From contig CP107210.1 in NCBI GenBank assembly GCA_025757985.1, positions 1,240,001-1,304,000 of the forward strand: a stretch of 64,000 bases of DNA, read 5' to 3'. Shown piece by piece: positions 1-10,311 of this stretch. How positions within the stretch are numbered: position 1 is the stretch's first letter; each line of letters starts with the position of its first letter. The notes under the pieces are model-generated. The model saw only the letters and a program-made list of their open reading frames with translations, was not told the DNA's origin and made no database searches. Position numbers and translations under genes: made by a program. Origin of the DNA: Oscillospiraceae bacterium. Its GTDB lineage: Bacteria > Bacillota > Clostridia > Oscillospirales > Ruminococcaceae.

Positions 1-606
1 GTCTATATCATGCTGAACAAGCCTGAGGGGGTCGTGAGCGCAAGCCGGGATAAGCGGGATACCACGGTGGTAGACCTTGTGGCGGCGGACTTTCCCCGGC
101 GGGAACTTTTCCCGGCCGGGCGGCTGGATAAGACCAGCACCGGCTTTGTGCTGCTGACCGATGACGGCGCGCTGGCGCACGACATCCTCTCCCCCGCGCA
201 TCATGTTGAAAAGCAATATGTTGTTACGCTCGACACAGCACTGACCGAGGAGATGCGCCGCGGCTTTGCCGCAGGCGTCACGCTTGCGGACGGTGAGACG
301 ATGGCCCCGGCAGGGGCAGAGCCGCTGACCGATGACGGCAAGACCGTTCTGGTGACGCTGCGGCAGGGCGTGTACCACCAGATCAAGCGGATGTTCGGCG
401 TCTATGGCGCGGGTGTGAATGCCCTGCACCGCCGGAGCATCGGCGGCGTGGCGCTGGATGCCGCACTGGCCCCCGGACAATGGCGGGAGCTGACGAAGAA
501 GAAGTGGAGAAATAACGGCAGAAGGTGTGATTTCTGCCGCACGGCAGGGCCGGACAGGTCCGGCCTCTACAGATCTATAAAAATAAATTCGGCCACTCAT
601 TTTTGA
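1..606 (+). CDS. rsuA: rRNA pseudouridine synthase, RsuA/RluB family (5'-partial, 3' frameshift)
   Basis: Isomerises a uridine of ribosomal RNA to pseudouridine. The gene enters from the left edge, so its start and N-terminal S4 domain are missing; the open frame reads from base 1. The entry motif MLNKPEGVVSA lies at 10-42 and the catalytic block RLDKTSTG (Asp nucleophile) at 121-144; YHQIKRMF near 373-396 is typical of the C-terminal half. As written, the frame runs on to a stop at 604-606 inside the terminator hairpin, adding about 30 unrelated residues. Moving one base near 493-495 gives TEEEVEK and a stop at 513-515, the normal RsuA ending, so one base is probably missing. Assignment between RsuA and the RluB/E relatives is less certain than the family. 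Confidence 0.85.
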   Translation, partial: VYIMLNKPEGVVSASRDKRDTTVVDLVAADFPRRELFPAGRLDKTSTGFVLLTDDGALAHDILSPAHHVEKQYVVTLDTALTEEMRRGFAAGVTLADGETMAPAGAEPLTDDGKTVLVTLRQGVYHQIKRMFGVYGAGVNALHRRSIGGVALDAALAPGQWRELTKKKWRNNGRRCDFCRTAGPDRSGLYRSIKINSATHF

Positions 607-620
607 GTGGCCGTTTTTTT
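591..620 (+). terminator. Intrinsic terminator after rsuA
   Basis: Perfect 9-bp stem GGCCACTCA/TGAGTGGCC (591-599 and 604-612) with a TTTT loop, followed by seven T at 614-620. It ends the rightward rsuA transcript; its T-tract touches the stop codon of the convergent gene at 619-621. Confidence 0.85.
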
Positions 621-1721
621 ATTCATGCACATACACCGTTTCACTGGGGGTCAGCGCCACGGTAAAATCCATATCGCTGTAGTTGGAGAGCGTGACCTCG
701 GTGTTCTCGGTCAGGGTGATGTGGCGGAGCGTATCGACATAGTCGGGGTCGCCGTAGAGCCATGCGCTGCAGTACATTGTGCGGGTATTCTCCATCGGCA
801 GGTCAAAGGCAAAGTAGCCGCTGCCCCGCCGTGCAGGTCACGTCGTAGACGCCGGGGTCGATGTCCTCACCTACCAGAAGATACAGGCTCTCATCACTGT
901 CGCTGAGGGTGTACGCCGTATCGCCGACCAGCGGATTGGGGGCGGTTTCAGTGGGCAGTGCATCGACTTGGGCGTTGCTGCTGTGGAAGTACAGCGTGCC
1001 ATTGCCGGTCAGAAACAGCACGGTGCCTGCCGGCAGCGGAACATCGTCCCGCTCACTGTCGATGGTGTCATAGCCGTTGGAGGACAGATCCTCGTAGATT
1101 TCAACACCGTGCTCATCGCTGACGATGTGCAGGTCAATGGATGTATTGCTCTCGGCACACTGGATGGTGTAGGTGCCCTCGGGCAGATCCTGCCCTACGG
1201 TGTACAGGCCCGCAGTCAGGCTGCCATCCCAGTCCGCACCCGCGGCGGGCACAGTGCCGCGCAGGTCGTCATAGGCGTTGCTGTAGGCTTCTGTTGCCTG
1301 TTCCTCGGCAGGCAGGGGCGGCTCGGGGACAGGGGTGACTGTGCTGCGCTGCAGCAAGAGATAGAGGGCGGGCAGCAGCAGGAACAGCGCCGCAGTGATA
1401 AGGCTCCATGCGGCAGTGCCTGTACGCTTGGTGGTGCAGATCCCGGCACGGCGGGCGGTGCGCACAACGGCGCGCGGGGGCCTCGTGCCGGTCGGTGCCG
1501 CTGTCATGCAGATGGGCGGTGCGCTCTTCCTCGTCGTAGCCGTCCACCTTGGGGCGGCTGCCGGTGGGCCGCACGCGGTGCAGCACATCCTCGCCGTTGA
1601 CGCGGTGGTAGTGGGCACTTTCGCCCCGCAGGGTGTAGGTATGTTCGGGCGGGATGGGCATGCCGCATTCCTCACATCGGCCATTGACGACCCGCCCGCC
1701 GCACAGGCTGCATTTTTGCAT
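619..1721 (-). CDS. Zinc-ribbon, single-pass membrane protein of unknown function (frameshifted)
   Basis: Function not recognised. The N-terminus has a zinc ribbon (CSLCGG, then CEECGMP about 10 residues later), followed by a charged linker, one membrane segment (AAWSLITAALFLLLPALYLL) and an extracellular part with two related blocks, GLYTVGQDLPEGTYTI and LLVGEDIDPGVYDVTC. The start at 1721 is chosen because AGGAGG sits about 7 bases upstream. Two one-base shifts are needed to read it through: one extra base in the G5 run 1476-1480 and one in the C4 run 824-827. The corrected protein ends VYVHE at 619. Convergent with rsuA. The architecture suggests a sensor or surface-anchored protein, but this is inference. 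Confidence 0.65.
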
Positions 1722-1756
1722 GGTATCGCCTCCTCTTTTACTCATTATACAGGATA

Positions 1757-1908
1757 AAAGCCTCCCTTGTCAAAGGGGAGGTGGACGCCGTAGGCGGCCG
1801 GAGAGATTCTGACGGGCCGTGCCATAGCTGCTCGTCACACCCGCAGCCGGGCAGGAATCCCTCCGCCTTCGCTAACGCTCGGCACCTCCCTTTGACAAGG
1901 GAGGCTTT
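1757..1908. repeat. About 150-bp element with inverted terminal arms
   Basis: Left arm AAAGCCTCCCTTGTCAAAGG (1757-1776) is mirrored by CTTTGACAAGGGAGGCTTT at the right end (1890-1908). The interior is non-coding. The structure is MITE-like, related in style to the CTTCCCC/GGGGAAG-bounded elements at 32755-32902 and 38965-39120. The right arm lies just downstream of the MFS gene and could serve as its terminator hairpin. Confidence 0.7.
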
Positions 1909-1944
1909 ATTTAGACCTTCCCCGCCCGCCTCGCGGCCGTCTTT

Positions 1945-3085
1945 TTATGCAGCTGCTCCGACAGGATAAAACATCAGTGCCAGCATGGCGAGCAGTGCCC
2001 ACGGGTAGAGCTGCATCGTGATATTCTGCGCTAACACGCCGAAAAACGGAGACAGCAGCGTCACGCCAACGTAGGCGGCGGCCATCTGGATGCCGGTCAT
2101 CGCCATGCTCAGGTTTTTGCCGAAGTTGGCGGGCGTCTCGTGGATGATGCAGGGGTAGATGGGGCGCGCAGCCCAGTCCGATGACCACAAGGCCCACCGG
2201 CAACACAGCGCTGCCCGGCAGAAGCAGCAGCGCAATACCCACGGCGATGAGTGTCTGCCCCAGACGGATCATCTGCTGGTCGTTGAATTTCATCGTCAAA
2301 AAGCCGCTCAAAAACCGGCCGCCCGTGATGCCCAGATAGAACAGGCTCGCCCAACTGGCGGCGGTCGTCGCGTCCAGCCCGCGCACCAGTGTGCAGTAGC
2401 TGGCCGCCCACATGCCGGCCACGGCCTCCAAACCGTTGTATAGCGCGAAGCAGCACATCACCTCCGGCACGCCGGGCACTTTCATCAGCTGCGGAAGGGT
2501 GCGATGCTCGGGGGTAAAGTCCTCCCCTGCCCCAGCATCGGCGGGGGTCTGCCACAGCGGCAGGCTGAATAGCAGCACAGCGGTCAAGGCGATTTGCAGA
2601 ATCGAGATGATGCGGTAGCCGCTCTGCCAGGTGCTGCCCGCCAGCGCCCAGCCCATGATGACCGGGCCGCCCGCTGCGCCGATGCCCCACATGCAGTGGA
2701 GCCAACTCATGTGGCGGCTCTCATAGTGCAGGGCCACATAGTTGTTCAGCGCGGCGTCCACGCTGCCGGCGCCCAACCCGTAGGGGATGCCCCACAGGCA
2801 GAGCTGCCAGAACTCTGTGCAGGTGGAAAAGCCGAGCAGTGCCACAGCGGTGGTGGCCACGCTCAGCGCCGTGACCCGCCCGGTGCCGAGGCGGGTGTTG
2901 AGCCGCTCGCTTGCAAGGCTGGACACGATGGTCCCGGCGGAGATGATCATCGATACGCCGCCCGCCCACGACACGCCCGCGCCCAGCTGGGGGTACATGG
3001 TGGGCCACGCCGCACCCAGCAGGGCATCCGGCAGACCAAGGCTGATGAATGCCAGATAGATGACCGGTAAAAGCAAAGAAACCAT
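1945..3085 (-). CDS. MFS transporter (frameshifted)
   Basis: Major facilitator superfamily permease, about 12 membrane segments, no substrate evident. The start at 3085 (MVSLLLPVIYLAFISLGLPD) is chosen over one six codons upstream because AGAGG lies 7 bases before it; the sequence is typical of MFS helix 1. One extra G in the run 2161-2164 breaks the frame; removing it joins VVIGLGCAP to IYPCIIHETPANF and the last helices down to the stop at 1945. Length after correction (about 380 residues) fits the family. It is divergent from an AraC-type regulator 120 bp away, which suggests regulation by that gene product. Confidence 0.8.
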
Positions 3086-3205
3086 ACAAATACCTCTTGA
3101 CAATTTGAAATCAGAACACTATGATTATACCATCAAAAGCGGAGGAATAATGCGAGGAATCCGCCGAGATTCTGGTACAATTCCGTCAGAATGGAGGTAA
3201 TAGGG

Positions 3206-4133
3206 ATGGCGCTTAGCCCCTGCTGCACAGAGCTGGACGAAAACGGGCGTGAGCTGAACGCCCACGGCACGGCGGCGTTTCCGGTCGCGTGCTACCATGA
3301 TCAGCTTGAGATCGACCCCGGTGCCATGGCACTGGCATGAGGATCTGGAGGTGCTGGTCGTGACCGAGGGTACGGTGCTGGCCGCCGCAGGCGGTGAAAA
3401 TGTGTACTGCCGGTCGGTGACGGTATCTTTATCAATGCGGGGGTGCTGCATGCCGACTGGCAGGCATCGGCCGTCCCCTGCCGGCTGCGCAGCATGGTGT
3501 TTCACCCGCGCTGGTGGGCGGCAGCGCCGACAGTGTATTCTGGCAGAAGTATCTGCAGCCGCTGCTGACCGACCCTACCCGCCCCTGCGCGGTGCTGCAC
3601 CGGGAGATCCCGTGGCAGCGGCAGGCGCTGGAGGCAATGGAGCAGGCCTACCGCGCCGTGGTCAATGAGGTGCCGGGCTACGAGTTCAAGGCGCGGGGCC
3701 CGCTCTGTCGGAGATGATCTGGCAGCTGGTGACCCATGCGCCGTCCGCCCGGCCTATCCCCAAAAAGGCGCTGCGCAGTGCCGACCGCATCAAGCAGATG
3801 CTCCAGTACATTCAGGATCACTACGCCGAGGATGTCTCGGTCGATCAAATCGCGGCCAGTGCCTCCATCAGCGCCAGTGAGTGCCTGCGGTGCTTCCATG
3901 ATATGATCGGTACAACGCCGAACCAGTATCTGCGGGACCGGCGCGCCCAGCGTGCAGCAGAGCTTTTGTGCGGCACCGGTCTGAGCGTGACCGAGATCGC
4001 CGGGCAGTGCGGCTTTCAGGACGGCAGCTATTTTGCGCGGTCGTTCCGGCAGGTCTACGGCTGCGGCCCGACAGAGTATCGCCGAAAGGCAAGAAGAGCG
4101 GGAGCGGGTGTAGCGGGAAAAGCCCGCGTGTAG
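3206..4133 (+). CDS. AraC-family transcriptional regulator (multiple frameshifts)
   Basis: Likely regulator of the divergent MFS gene. The N-terminal half is a cupin-type sensing domain (PWHWHEDLEVLVVTEGTV, then VGDGIFINAGVLHADW); the C-terminal half has the two AraC helix-turn-helices (VSVDQIAASASISASECLR and VTEIAGQCGFQDGSYFARSF). ATG at 3206 follows GGAGG. Four one-base corrections are required: an extra C in 3315-3318, a missing A in 3397-3400, a missing C near 3510 and a missing base near 3697-3702. Only the segment from about 3714 onward is intact as written. The many small homopolymer errors look like sequence error rather than decay, but a pseudogene cannot be excluded. Confidence 0.75.
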
Positions 4134-4210
4134 GCCTCCTCACGCAGTGGAGAGGCGGCTGAGTAAAACGATGCCGGAGGGGCATTGGCACATTGCCGCC
4201 GGTACCAATA

Positions 4211-4247
4211 AAAAATACCGCTGTCATTTTCTGACAGCGGTATTTTT
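4211..4247. terminator. Bidirectional terminator between araC-type gene and thrS
   Basis: Stem AAAAATACCGCTGTCA (4211-4226) pairs perfectly with TGACAGCGGTATTTTT (4232-4247). A-rich on one side and T-rich on the other, so it can end both the rightward regulator transcript and the leftward thrS transcript. Confidence 0.85.
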
Positions 4248-4258
4248 ATAAACCGATA

Positions 4259-6049
<1,791 letters not shown>

Positions 6050-6078
6050 GGTTGTACGCTCCTTTTGCATAGCTGCAA

Positions 6079-6363
6079 ACAAAAAATGCTCCATCCCTTA
6101 CGACATACAAGGGATGAAGCATTGAAAAGCTCCACGGTTCCACCCAAATTGCGCCTTGCTTTAATACTTAATAAAGGAAAGCGCCGCTCAAGCCGGCTGT
6201 AACGGGCCGTACCCGGCGGAGGTTCGCCCCCGCGCTCGGCAGTGGTAAGGCTGCGGGCCGCTGTAAAACCGCTTGCACCACGCGGAAGATCCGCGGCGGT
6301 TCTCTCTTATACAAGGCACCGCATCCCGTTTGTCTGCCTCGTGGCTTTGTACAGGATGAAGTT
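6079..6363 (-). promoter_or_regulatory. T-box leader (tRNA-Thr sensing) of thrS
   Basis: The leader RNA read leftward contains the T-box antiterminator core GGGTGGAACCGTGG (complement of 6134-6147), preceded by a long structured stem region from about 6360. Just after it is an intrinsic terminator, AATGCTTCATCCCTT (6109-6123) pairing with AAGGGATGGAGCATT (6085-6099), followed by six T. A threonine codon ACC in the 5' stem region (GAGAGAACCGCC) could be the specifier. Uncharged tRNA-Thr would stabilise the antiterminator and allow thrS expression. T-box identity is clear; the specifier is a guess. Confidence 0.9.
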
Positions 6364-6369
6364 AAGTTA

Positions 6370-6398
6370 TTTATAGCACAAGTGCGGCTTTAAGTCAA
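6370..6398 (-). promoter_or_regulatory. Sigma-A promoter of thrS
   Basis: Leftward -35 TTGACT (6393-6398), 17-bp spacer, -10 TATAAA (6370-6375). Position fits the 5' end of the T-box leader. Confidence 0.8.
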
Positions 6399-6424
6399 GT
6401 AGAAAAATTTGGAATGTTGAGGCT

Positions 6425-6510
6425 GTAGGGGCCGCACATGTGCGGCCCGCAACGTAAAGGCAAGCAGGCGTCTGTCATAAAGCTGCGGGCCGGGCATGCC
6501 CGGCCCCTAC
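6425..6510. repeat. REPIN (paired REP elements), 86 bp
   Basis: Left REP at 6425-6450 begins GTAGGGGCCGCACATGTGCG; right REP at 6485-6510 is the inverted type, ending GGGCATGCCCGGCCCCTAC. Each is GTAG plus an imperfect palindrome centred on CATG. Same length as the copies at 9220, 12580, 60082 and 62032. Confidence 0.85.
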
Positions 6511-6593
6511 ATTTATACCTCCGCCAGATTGCACAAAAAACTTTCCACTCCCCTGCTCTGCCCATGTAAAACGCCGAAGTTATTAAATATACA

Positions 6594-6622
6594 TTGACTT
6601 TACATATTTATGCAGTTATACT
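6594..6622 (+). promoter_or_regulatory. Sigma-A promoter of the amino-acid ABC transporter
   Basis: -35 TTGACT (6594-6599), 17-bp spacer, -10 TATACT (6617-6622), about 70 bp upstream of the lipoprotein start. Confidence 0.8.
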
Positions 6623-6692
6623 GTATACATCAACCAAGTGAGGGCTTGGGAAGGTACAAACATTTGAGATACATTGAATCGAGGAGATCATC

Positions 6693-7532
6693 ATGAAAAA
6701 AATCACTGCTCTGATGCTCAGCTCCGCTATGATGCTGAGTCTGGCCGCCTGCGGCGGTTCCGCTTCCACCGATGCTGCTTCCAGCGAGGCCGTTTCCTCT
6801 GAGGCTGCTTCCAGCGAGGCTGTCTCCACTGCTGAGGCTGCACCTGCGGCGCTGACCACCGTCACCGCCGGCAAGCTGACGATGTCCACCAACGCCGCTT
6901 TCCCCCCGTATGAGATGACCACCGACAGCGGTGACTTTGAGGGCATCGACATTGAGGTTGCGGATGCCATCGCCAAGAAGCTCGGCTTGGAGCTGCAGGT
7001 CGACGACATGGACTTTGACGCCGCTCTGCTGGCTGCCCAGAACGGCAAGAGCGACATCGTCATGGCCGGTGTCACCGTCACCGACGAGCGCCTGAAGGTC
7101 ATGGACTTCTCCGACACCTACGCCGAGGGCATCCAGTCCATCATCGTGCCTGAGGGCTCCGACATTGCCACCGCTGACGACCTGTCCGGCAAGGCCATCG
7201 GCACCCAGCGCGGCACTACCGGTTACATTTACTGCACCGACGACTTCGGTGAGGACAACGTCATCGCCTACGACGACGGTCTGACCGCTGTGCAGGCCCT
7301 GAACAATGGTCAGGTTGACGCCGTCGTCATCGACAACGCTCCCGCCAAGGAGTTCGTGGAGGCCAACCCCGGCCTGAAGATCCTCGACACCGCTTATGCG
7401 CAGGAGGATTACGCCATCGGCGTTGCCAAGGGCAACACGGAGCTGCTGAACGCCATCAACGGCGCACTCGAGGAGCTCGAGGCTGACGGCACCCTGCAGG
7501 CCATTGTGGACAAGTACATCAACGCTGAATAA
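6693..7532 (+). CDS. Polar amino-acid ABC transporter substrate-binding lipoprotein
   Basis: Extracellular solute-binding protein of the family 3 (polar amino acid) type, delivering an amino acid to the permease encoded next. Signal peptide with lipobox LSLAACGG near residues 15-22, then a Ser/Ala/Glu-rich linker and the binding domain (FEGIDIEVADAIAKKLG, GKSDIVMAGVTVTDERLKVM, GKAIGTQRGTTG, VDAVVIDNAPAKEFV). 279 residues, a normal length. ATG at 6693 follows GAGGAG. First gene of a three-gene import operon; the specific ligand cannot be read from the sequence. Confidence 0.92.
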   Translation: MKKITALMLSSAMMLSLAACGGSASTDAASSEAVSSEAASSEAVSTAEAAPAALTTVTAGKLTMSTNAAFPPYEMTTDSGDFEGIDIEVADAIAKKLGLELQVDDMDFDAALLAAQNGKSDIVMAGVTVTDERLKVMDFSDTYAEGIQSIIVPEGSDIATADDLSGKAIGTQRGTTGYIYCTDDFGEDNVIAYDDGLTAVQALNNGQVDAVVIDNAPAKEFVEANPGLKILDTAYAQEDYAIGVAKGNTELLNAINGALEELEADGTLQAIVDKYINAE

Positions 7533-7551
7533 GCGTTTTGTAGCTTACCGA

Positions 7552-7581
7552 AAGGCACGCCGGAACCCGGCGCGCTTTTCT
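7552..7581 (+). terminator. Partial terminator between binding protein and permease
   Basis: Hairpin GCACGCCGG-AAC-CCGGCGCGC followed by TTTTCTTTT. Such a hairpin after the binding-protein gene usually keeps binding protein in excess over the membrane components. A -10-like TATAAT at 7615-7620 may add a weak second start. Confidence 0.6.
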
Positions 7582-7686
7582 TTTATTATGCTGTGATTTT
7601 TCCTATAAGTATGGTATAATCAGCAATATCATGTAAAATCAGTGTCGCTTTGTAGGAGCGGCCCAAAAAGAAAGGTTGTGTTGCGG

Positions 7687-8454
7687 ATGGAGGCGCAGTT
7701 TGAAGCGCTCTCGGAGCTGGCCAAAAGCGGCCAGCAGCTGAGCTTCGGCCAGGACTTCTTCGTAAAATTCTACCAGGCATTTTTGTATGCGGACCGGTGG
7801 CAGCAGTATATCAAGGGCGTCGGCACGACCCTGCTGGTCACGGCCATTGCGCTGGTGCTGGGCGTTGTGCTGGGTGCCATCGTTGCCATGATCCGTGTGG
7901 GCTATGCCCAGCAGAAGCCCCACCACCGCAACCCGATTCTGGGGATTTTCAACGCAGTGGCGCAGGTGTATGTCACAGTCATCCGCGGCACGCCCATGAT
8001 GGTGCAGCTGCTTATCATGAGCATGGTCATCTTTGCCAGCAGCCGCAACTTTACGATGGTCGGCGCACTAGCACTGGGCATCAACTCCGGCGCGTATGTC
8101 TCCGAAATCATCCGCGGCGGCCTGATGGCGGTCGATCCCGGCCAGATGGAGGCGGGCCGCAGCCTTGGTCTCAACTATATGACCACGATGTTTGAAATCA
8201 TCATCCCGCAGGCTATCCGCTCCATCCTGCCTGCGCTGGGCAATGAGTTCATCATGCTGCTGAAGGACTCCTCGCTGATCACGGTCATCGGCGGCAAGGA
8301 GCTGCTGTATGCCGCGCAGGGCATCATGAACCGTACCTATGAGGCCATGTTCCCGCTGCTCGGCGTTGCTGCGACCTATCTGGTGCTGGTCATGCTGTTC
8401 AGCGCGCTGCTTGCAAAATTTGAGAGGAGGCTGGCGCAAAGTGATAGACGTTAA
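7687..8454 (+). CDS. Polar amino-acid ABC transporter permease
   Basis: Inner-membrane channel of the HisM/GlnP family. Hydrophobic segments start with YIKGVGTTLLVTAIALVLGV; the cytoplasmic EAA loop that contacts the ATPase reads EAGRSLGLNYMTTMFEIIIP followed by QAIRSILPALGNEF. The C-terminus ends 14 bases inside the following ATPase gene. Start is ambiguous: ATG 7687 is 11 bases after AAAGG, TTG 7681 is 5 bases after it; an upstream GTG at 7642 lacks a ribosome site. Function in amino-acid uptake follows from the neighbours on both sides. Confidence 0.9.
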   Translation: MEAQFEALSELAKSGQQLSFGQDFFVKFYQAFLYADRWQQYIKGVGTTLLVTAIALVLGVVLGAIVAMIRVGYAQQKPHHRNPILGIFNAVAQVYVTVIRGTPMMVQLLIMSMVIFASSRNFTMVGALALGINSGAYVSEIIRGGLMAVDPGQMEAGRSLGLNYMTTMFEIIIPQAIRSILPALGNEFIMLLKDSSLITVIGGKELLYAAQGIMNRTYEAMFPLLGVAATYLVLVMLFSALLAKFERRLAQSDRR

Positions 8455-9157
8455 AGGACTGAAGAAGAACTACGGCGGCCTGCAGGTGCTGAAAGGCGTG
8501 GATCTGACGATCAACAAGGGCGACTGCGTTGTGCTGGTCGGCCCCTCCGGCTGCGGCAAATCCACCTTTCTGCGCTGCCTGAACCGTCTGGAGGAGCCGG
8601 ACGGCGGCCACGTCATCTTCAACGGCAAGGAAGTCACCGACCACGACATTGACCATGTGCGCCAGAAGATGGGCATGGTGTTCCAGCATTTCAACCTCTT
8701 CCCCCACCTGACGGTGAAGAAGAACATCACGCTGGCCCCCGTGCGTCTGGGCCTGATGAAGCAGCCCGAGGCCGACAAGAAAGCCATGGAGCTGCTGGAG
8801 CGCATCGGTCTGGCCGACAAGGCGGACACCTACCCCAATATGCTGTCCGGCGGCCAGAAGCAGCGCATCGCTATTGTGCGTGCGCTGGCGATGAACCCCG
8901 ATGTGCTGCTGTTTGATGAGCCGACCTCCGCCCTTGACCCCGAGATGGTCGGCGAGGTGCTGGAATTGATGAAGGAGCTGGCCCGCGGCGGCATGACGAT
9001 GGTCTGTGTCACCCATGAGATGGGCTTTGCCCGTGAGGTTGCCAACCGAATCATCTTTATTGATGAGGGCATCGTCAAGGTCGATAAGGGCCCGCAGGAA
9101 TTCTTTGCCAACCCCGAAAACGAGCGCTTGAAGGCATTTTTGTCAAAGGTGCTGTAA
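8441..9157 (+). CDS. Polar amino-acid ABC transporter ATP-binding protein
   Basis: ATPase energising the amino-acid importer. Walker A GPSGCGKST (about residues 33-41), signature LSGGQKQR, Walker B VLLFDEPTSALDPE and the H-loop VTHEMGFA are all present; 238 residues, normal for the GlnQ type. GTG at 8441 is chosen because GAGAGGAGG lies 10 bases upstream and the protein then begins MIDVKGLKKNYG as in the family. It overlaps the permease gene by 14 bases, indicating translational coupling. Confidence 0.93.
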   Translation: MIDVKGLKKNYGGLQVLKGVDLTINKGDCVVLVGPSGCGKSTFLRCLNRLEEPDGGHVIFNGKEVTDHDIDHVRQKMGMVFQHFNLFPHLTVKKNITLAPVRLGLMKQPEADKKAMELLERIGLADKADTYPNMLSGGQKQRIAIVRALAMNPDVLLFDEPTSALDPEMVGEVLELMKELARGGMTMVCVTHEMGFAREVANRIIFIDEGIVKVDKGPQEFFANPENERLKAFLSKVL

Positions 9158-9172
9158 AATAGTGAATGTATA

Positions 9173-9209
9173 AAAGCGGTCTGCCGATGGATTTTCGGCA
9201 GGCCGCTTT
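9173..9209 (+). terminator. Terminator after the amino-acid transporter operon
   Basis: Stem AAAGCGGTCTGCCGA (9173-9187) with TCGGCAGGCCGCTTT (9195-9209), followed by a short T-rich stretch. Confidence 0.75.
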
Positions 9210-9219
9210 CTTGCTGCCT

Positions 9220-9305
9220 GTAGAGGCCGCACATGTGCGGCCCGCAGCCTTGCGGGAAACGCCCGTTTGCCTTTCACAACCGGGCCGGGCATGCCCGGCC
9301 CCTAC
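9220..9305. repeat. REPIN, 86 bp
   Basis: Left REP GTAGAGGCCGCACATGTGCG from 9220, right inverted REP ending GCATGCCCGGCCCCTAC at 9305. Same 86-bp layout as 6425-6510. Confidence 0.85.
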
Positions 9306-9329
9306 CATAATTATAAACGCTGCGGCAAG

Positions 9330-9358
9330 TTGATTCTTTGCGCGAAATGTGGTAAAAT
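9330..9358 (+). promoter_or_regulatory. Promoter of polysaccharide locus 1
   Basis: -35 TTGATT (9330-9335), 17-bp spacer, -10 TAAAAT (9353-9358), about 60 bp before the ABC permease start. All genes from here to 20390 point the same way. Confidence 0.75.
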
Positions 9359-9419
9359 ATCACTATTACTATGGAGAACTGTGCAAACACGATCATACAC
9401 ATAAGGAACAGGTATTTTT

Positions 9420-10298
9420 ATGGCTGAAAATCTGCAAACCACCCGCCCGGCCGACGAGGGCTGGACTACCGTCATACGCCCCAAAACCGGCTGGTTCGAC
9501 ATCGACCTGAACGAGCTGTGGCGCTACCGCGACCTGATCACGATGTTTGTCAAGCGCAACTTTACCGTGCTGTATAAGCAGACAATACTCGGCCCTGCGT
9601 GGATCATCCTGAACCCGCTCATCACAACGGTCATCTTCAATATCGTGTTCGGCGGCATGGCCAACATGCCTACCGATGGCGTGCCCGGCTTTTTGTTCTA
9701 CATGGCGGGCAACACGGTCTGGACTTTTTTTGCAAACTGCGTCAACAACACGGCCAACACCTTTGTGACGAACTCGCAGATCTTCGGCAAGGTCTACTTC
9801 CCCCGCCTGACGATGCCGGTCAGTCAGGTGCTGACCAGCCTGATCAACTTTGGCATTCAGGCGGCGATGTACCTGATTTTCTGGGTGTGGTTTTTTGCCA
9901 CCGGCAGCGGCGTGGCCTTTACACTGTGGGTGCTGGCGGTGCCCTTTGTCATTCTGGAGGTCATGCTGCTCGGCCTCGGTGTCGGCATCATCGTATCCTC
10001 GTTGACGACAAAATACCGCGACCTTGCCATTGCCGTGGGCTTCGGCGTGCAGCTTTGGATGTACGCCTCCCCCGTTGTCTACCCGCTGTCGATGCTGGAC
10101 GCCAGCCCCCGTCTGCGCGTGCTGGTTCAGCTGAACCCCATGACCTCCCCGATCGAGATCTTCCGCATGGCGACCTTAGGCACCGGCACGGTCACGATGT
10201 TCGGCATCGTGTACAGTCTGGTATTCACCGCCGCCGCGCTGGTGCTGGGTGTCGTGCTGTTCAGCCGCATCGAAAAAACCTTTATGGATACCGTCTGA
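9420..10298 (+). CDS. wzm: ABC-2 type polysaccharide export permease (Wzm-like)
   Basis: Membrane half of an ABC exporter that moves a lipid-linked glycan across the cytoplasmic membrane. About six membrane segments; the N-terminal amphipathic region (DLITMFVKRNFTVLYKQTIL) and GPAWIILNPL are characteristic of the Wzm/TagG family. 292 residues. It is followed 13 bases later by its ATPase partner and begins the polysaccharide locus; a paralogue is encoded at 44408-45205. Confidence 0.88.
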   Translation: MAENLQTTRPADEGWTTVIRPKTGWFDIDLNELWRYRDLITMFVKRNFTVLYKQTILGPAWIILNPLITTVIFNIVFGGMANMPTDGVPGFLFYMAGNTVWTFFANCVNNTANTFVTNSQIFGKVYFPRLTMPVSQVLTSLINFGIQAAMYLIFWVWFFATGSGVAFTLWVLAVPFVILEVMLLGLGVGIIVSSLTTKYRDLAIAVGFGVQLWMYASPVVYPLSMLDASPRLRVLVQLNPMTSPIEIFRMATLGTGTVTMFGIVYSLVFTAAALVLGVVLFSRIEKTFMDTV

Positions 10299-10311
10299 GG
10301 GAGGGCGTATT

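Noticed and set aside
3206..4133. AraC-type gene considered as two or three separate small genes
   Set aside because: The pieces align end to end as one AraC protein after single-base corrections, and the inner frames lack ribosome sites.
6425..6510. REPIN considered as a transcription terminator
   Set aside because: Hairpins are strong but lack T-runs, and the same sequence recurs at unrelated positions with GTAG ends, which fits REP elements better.
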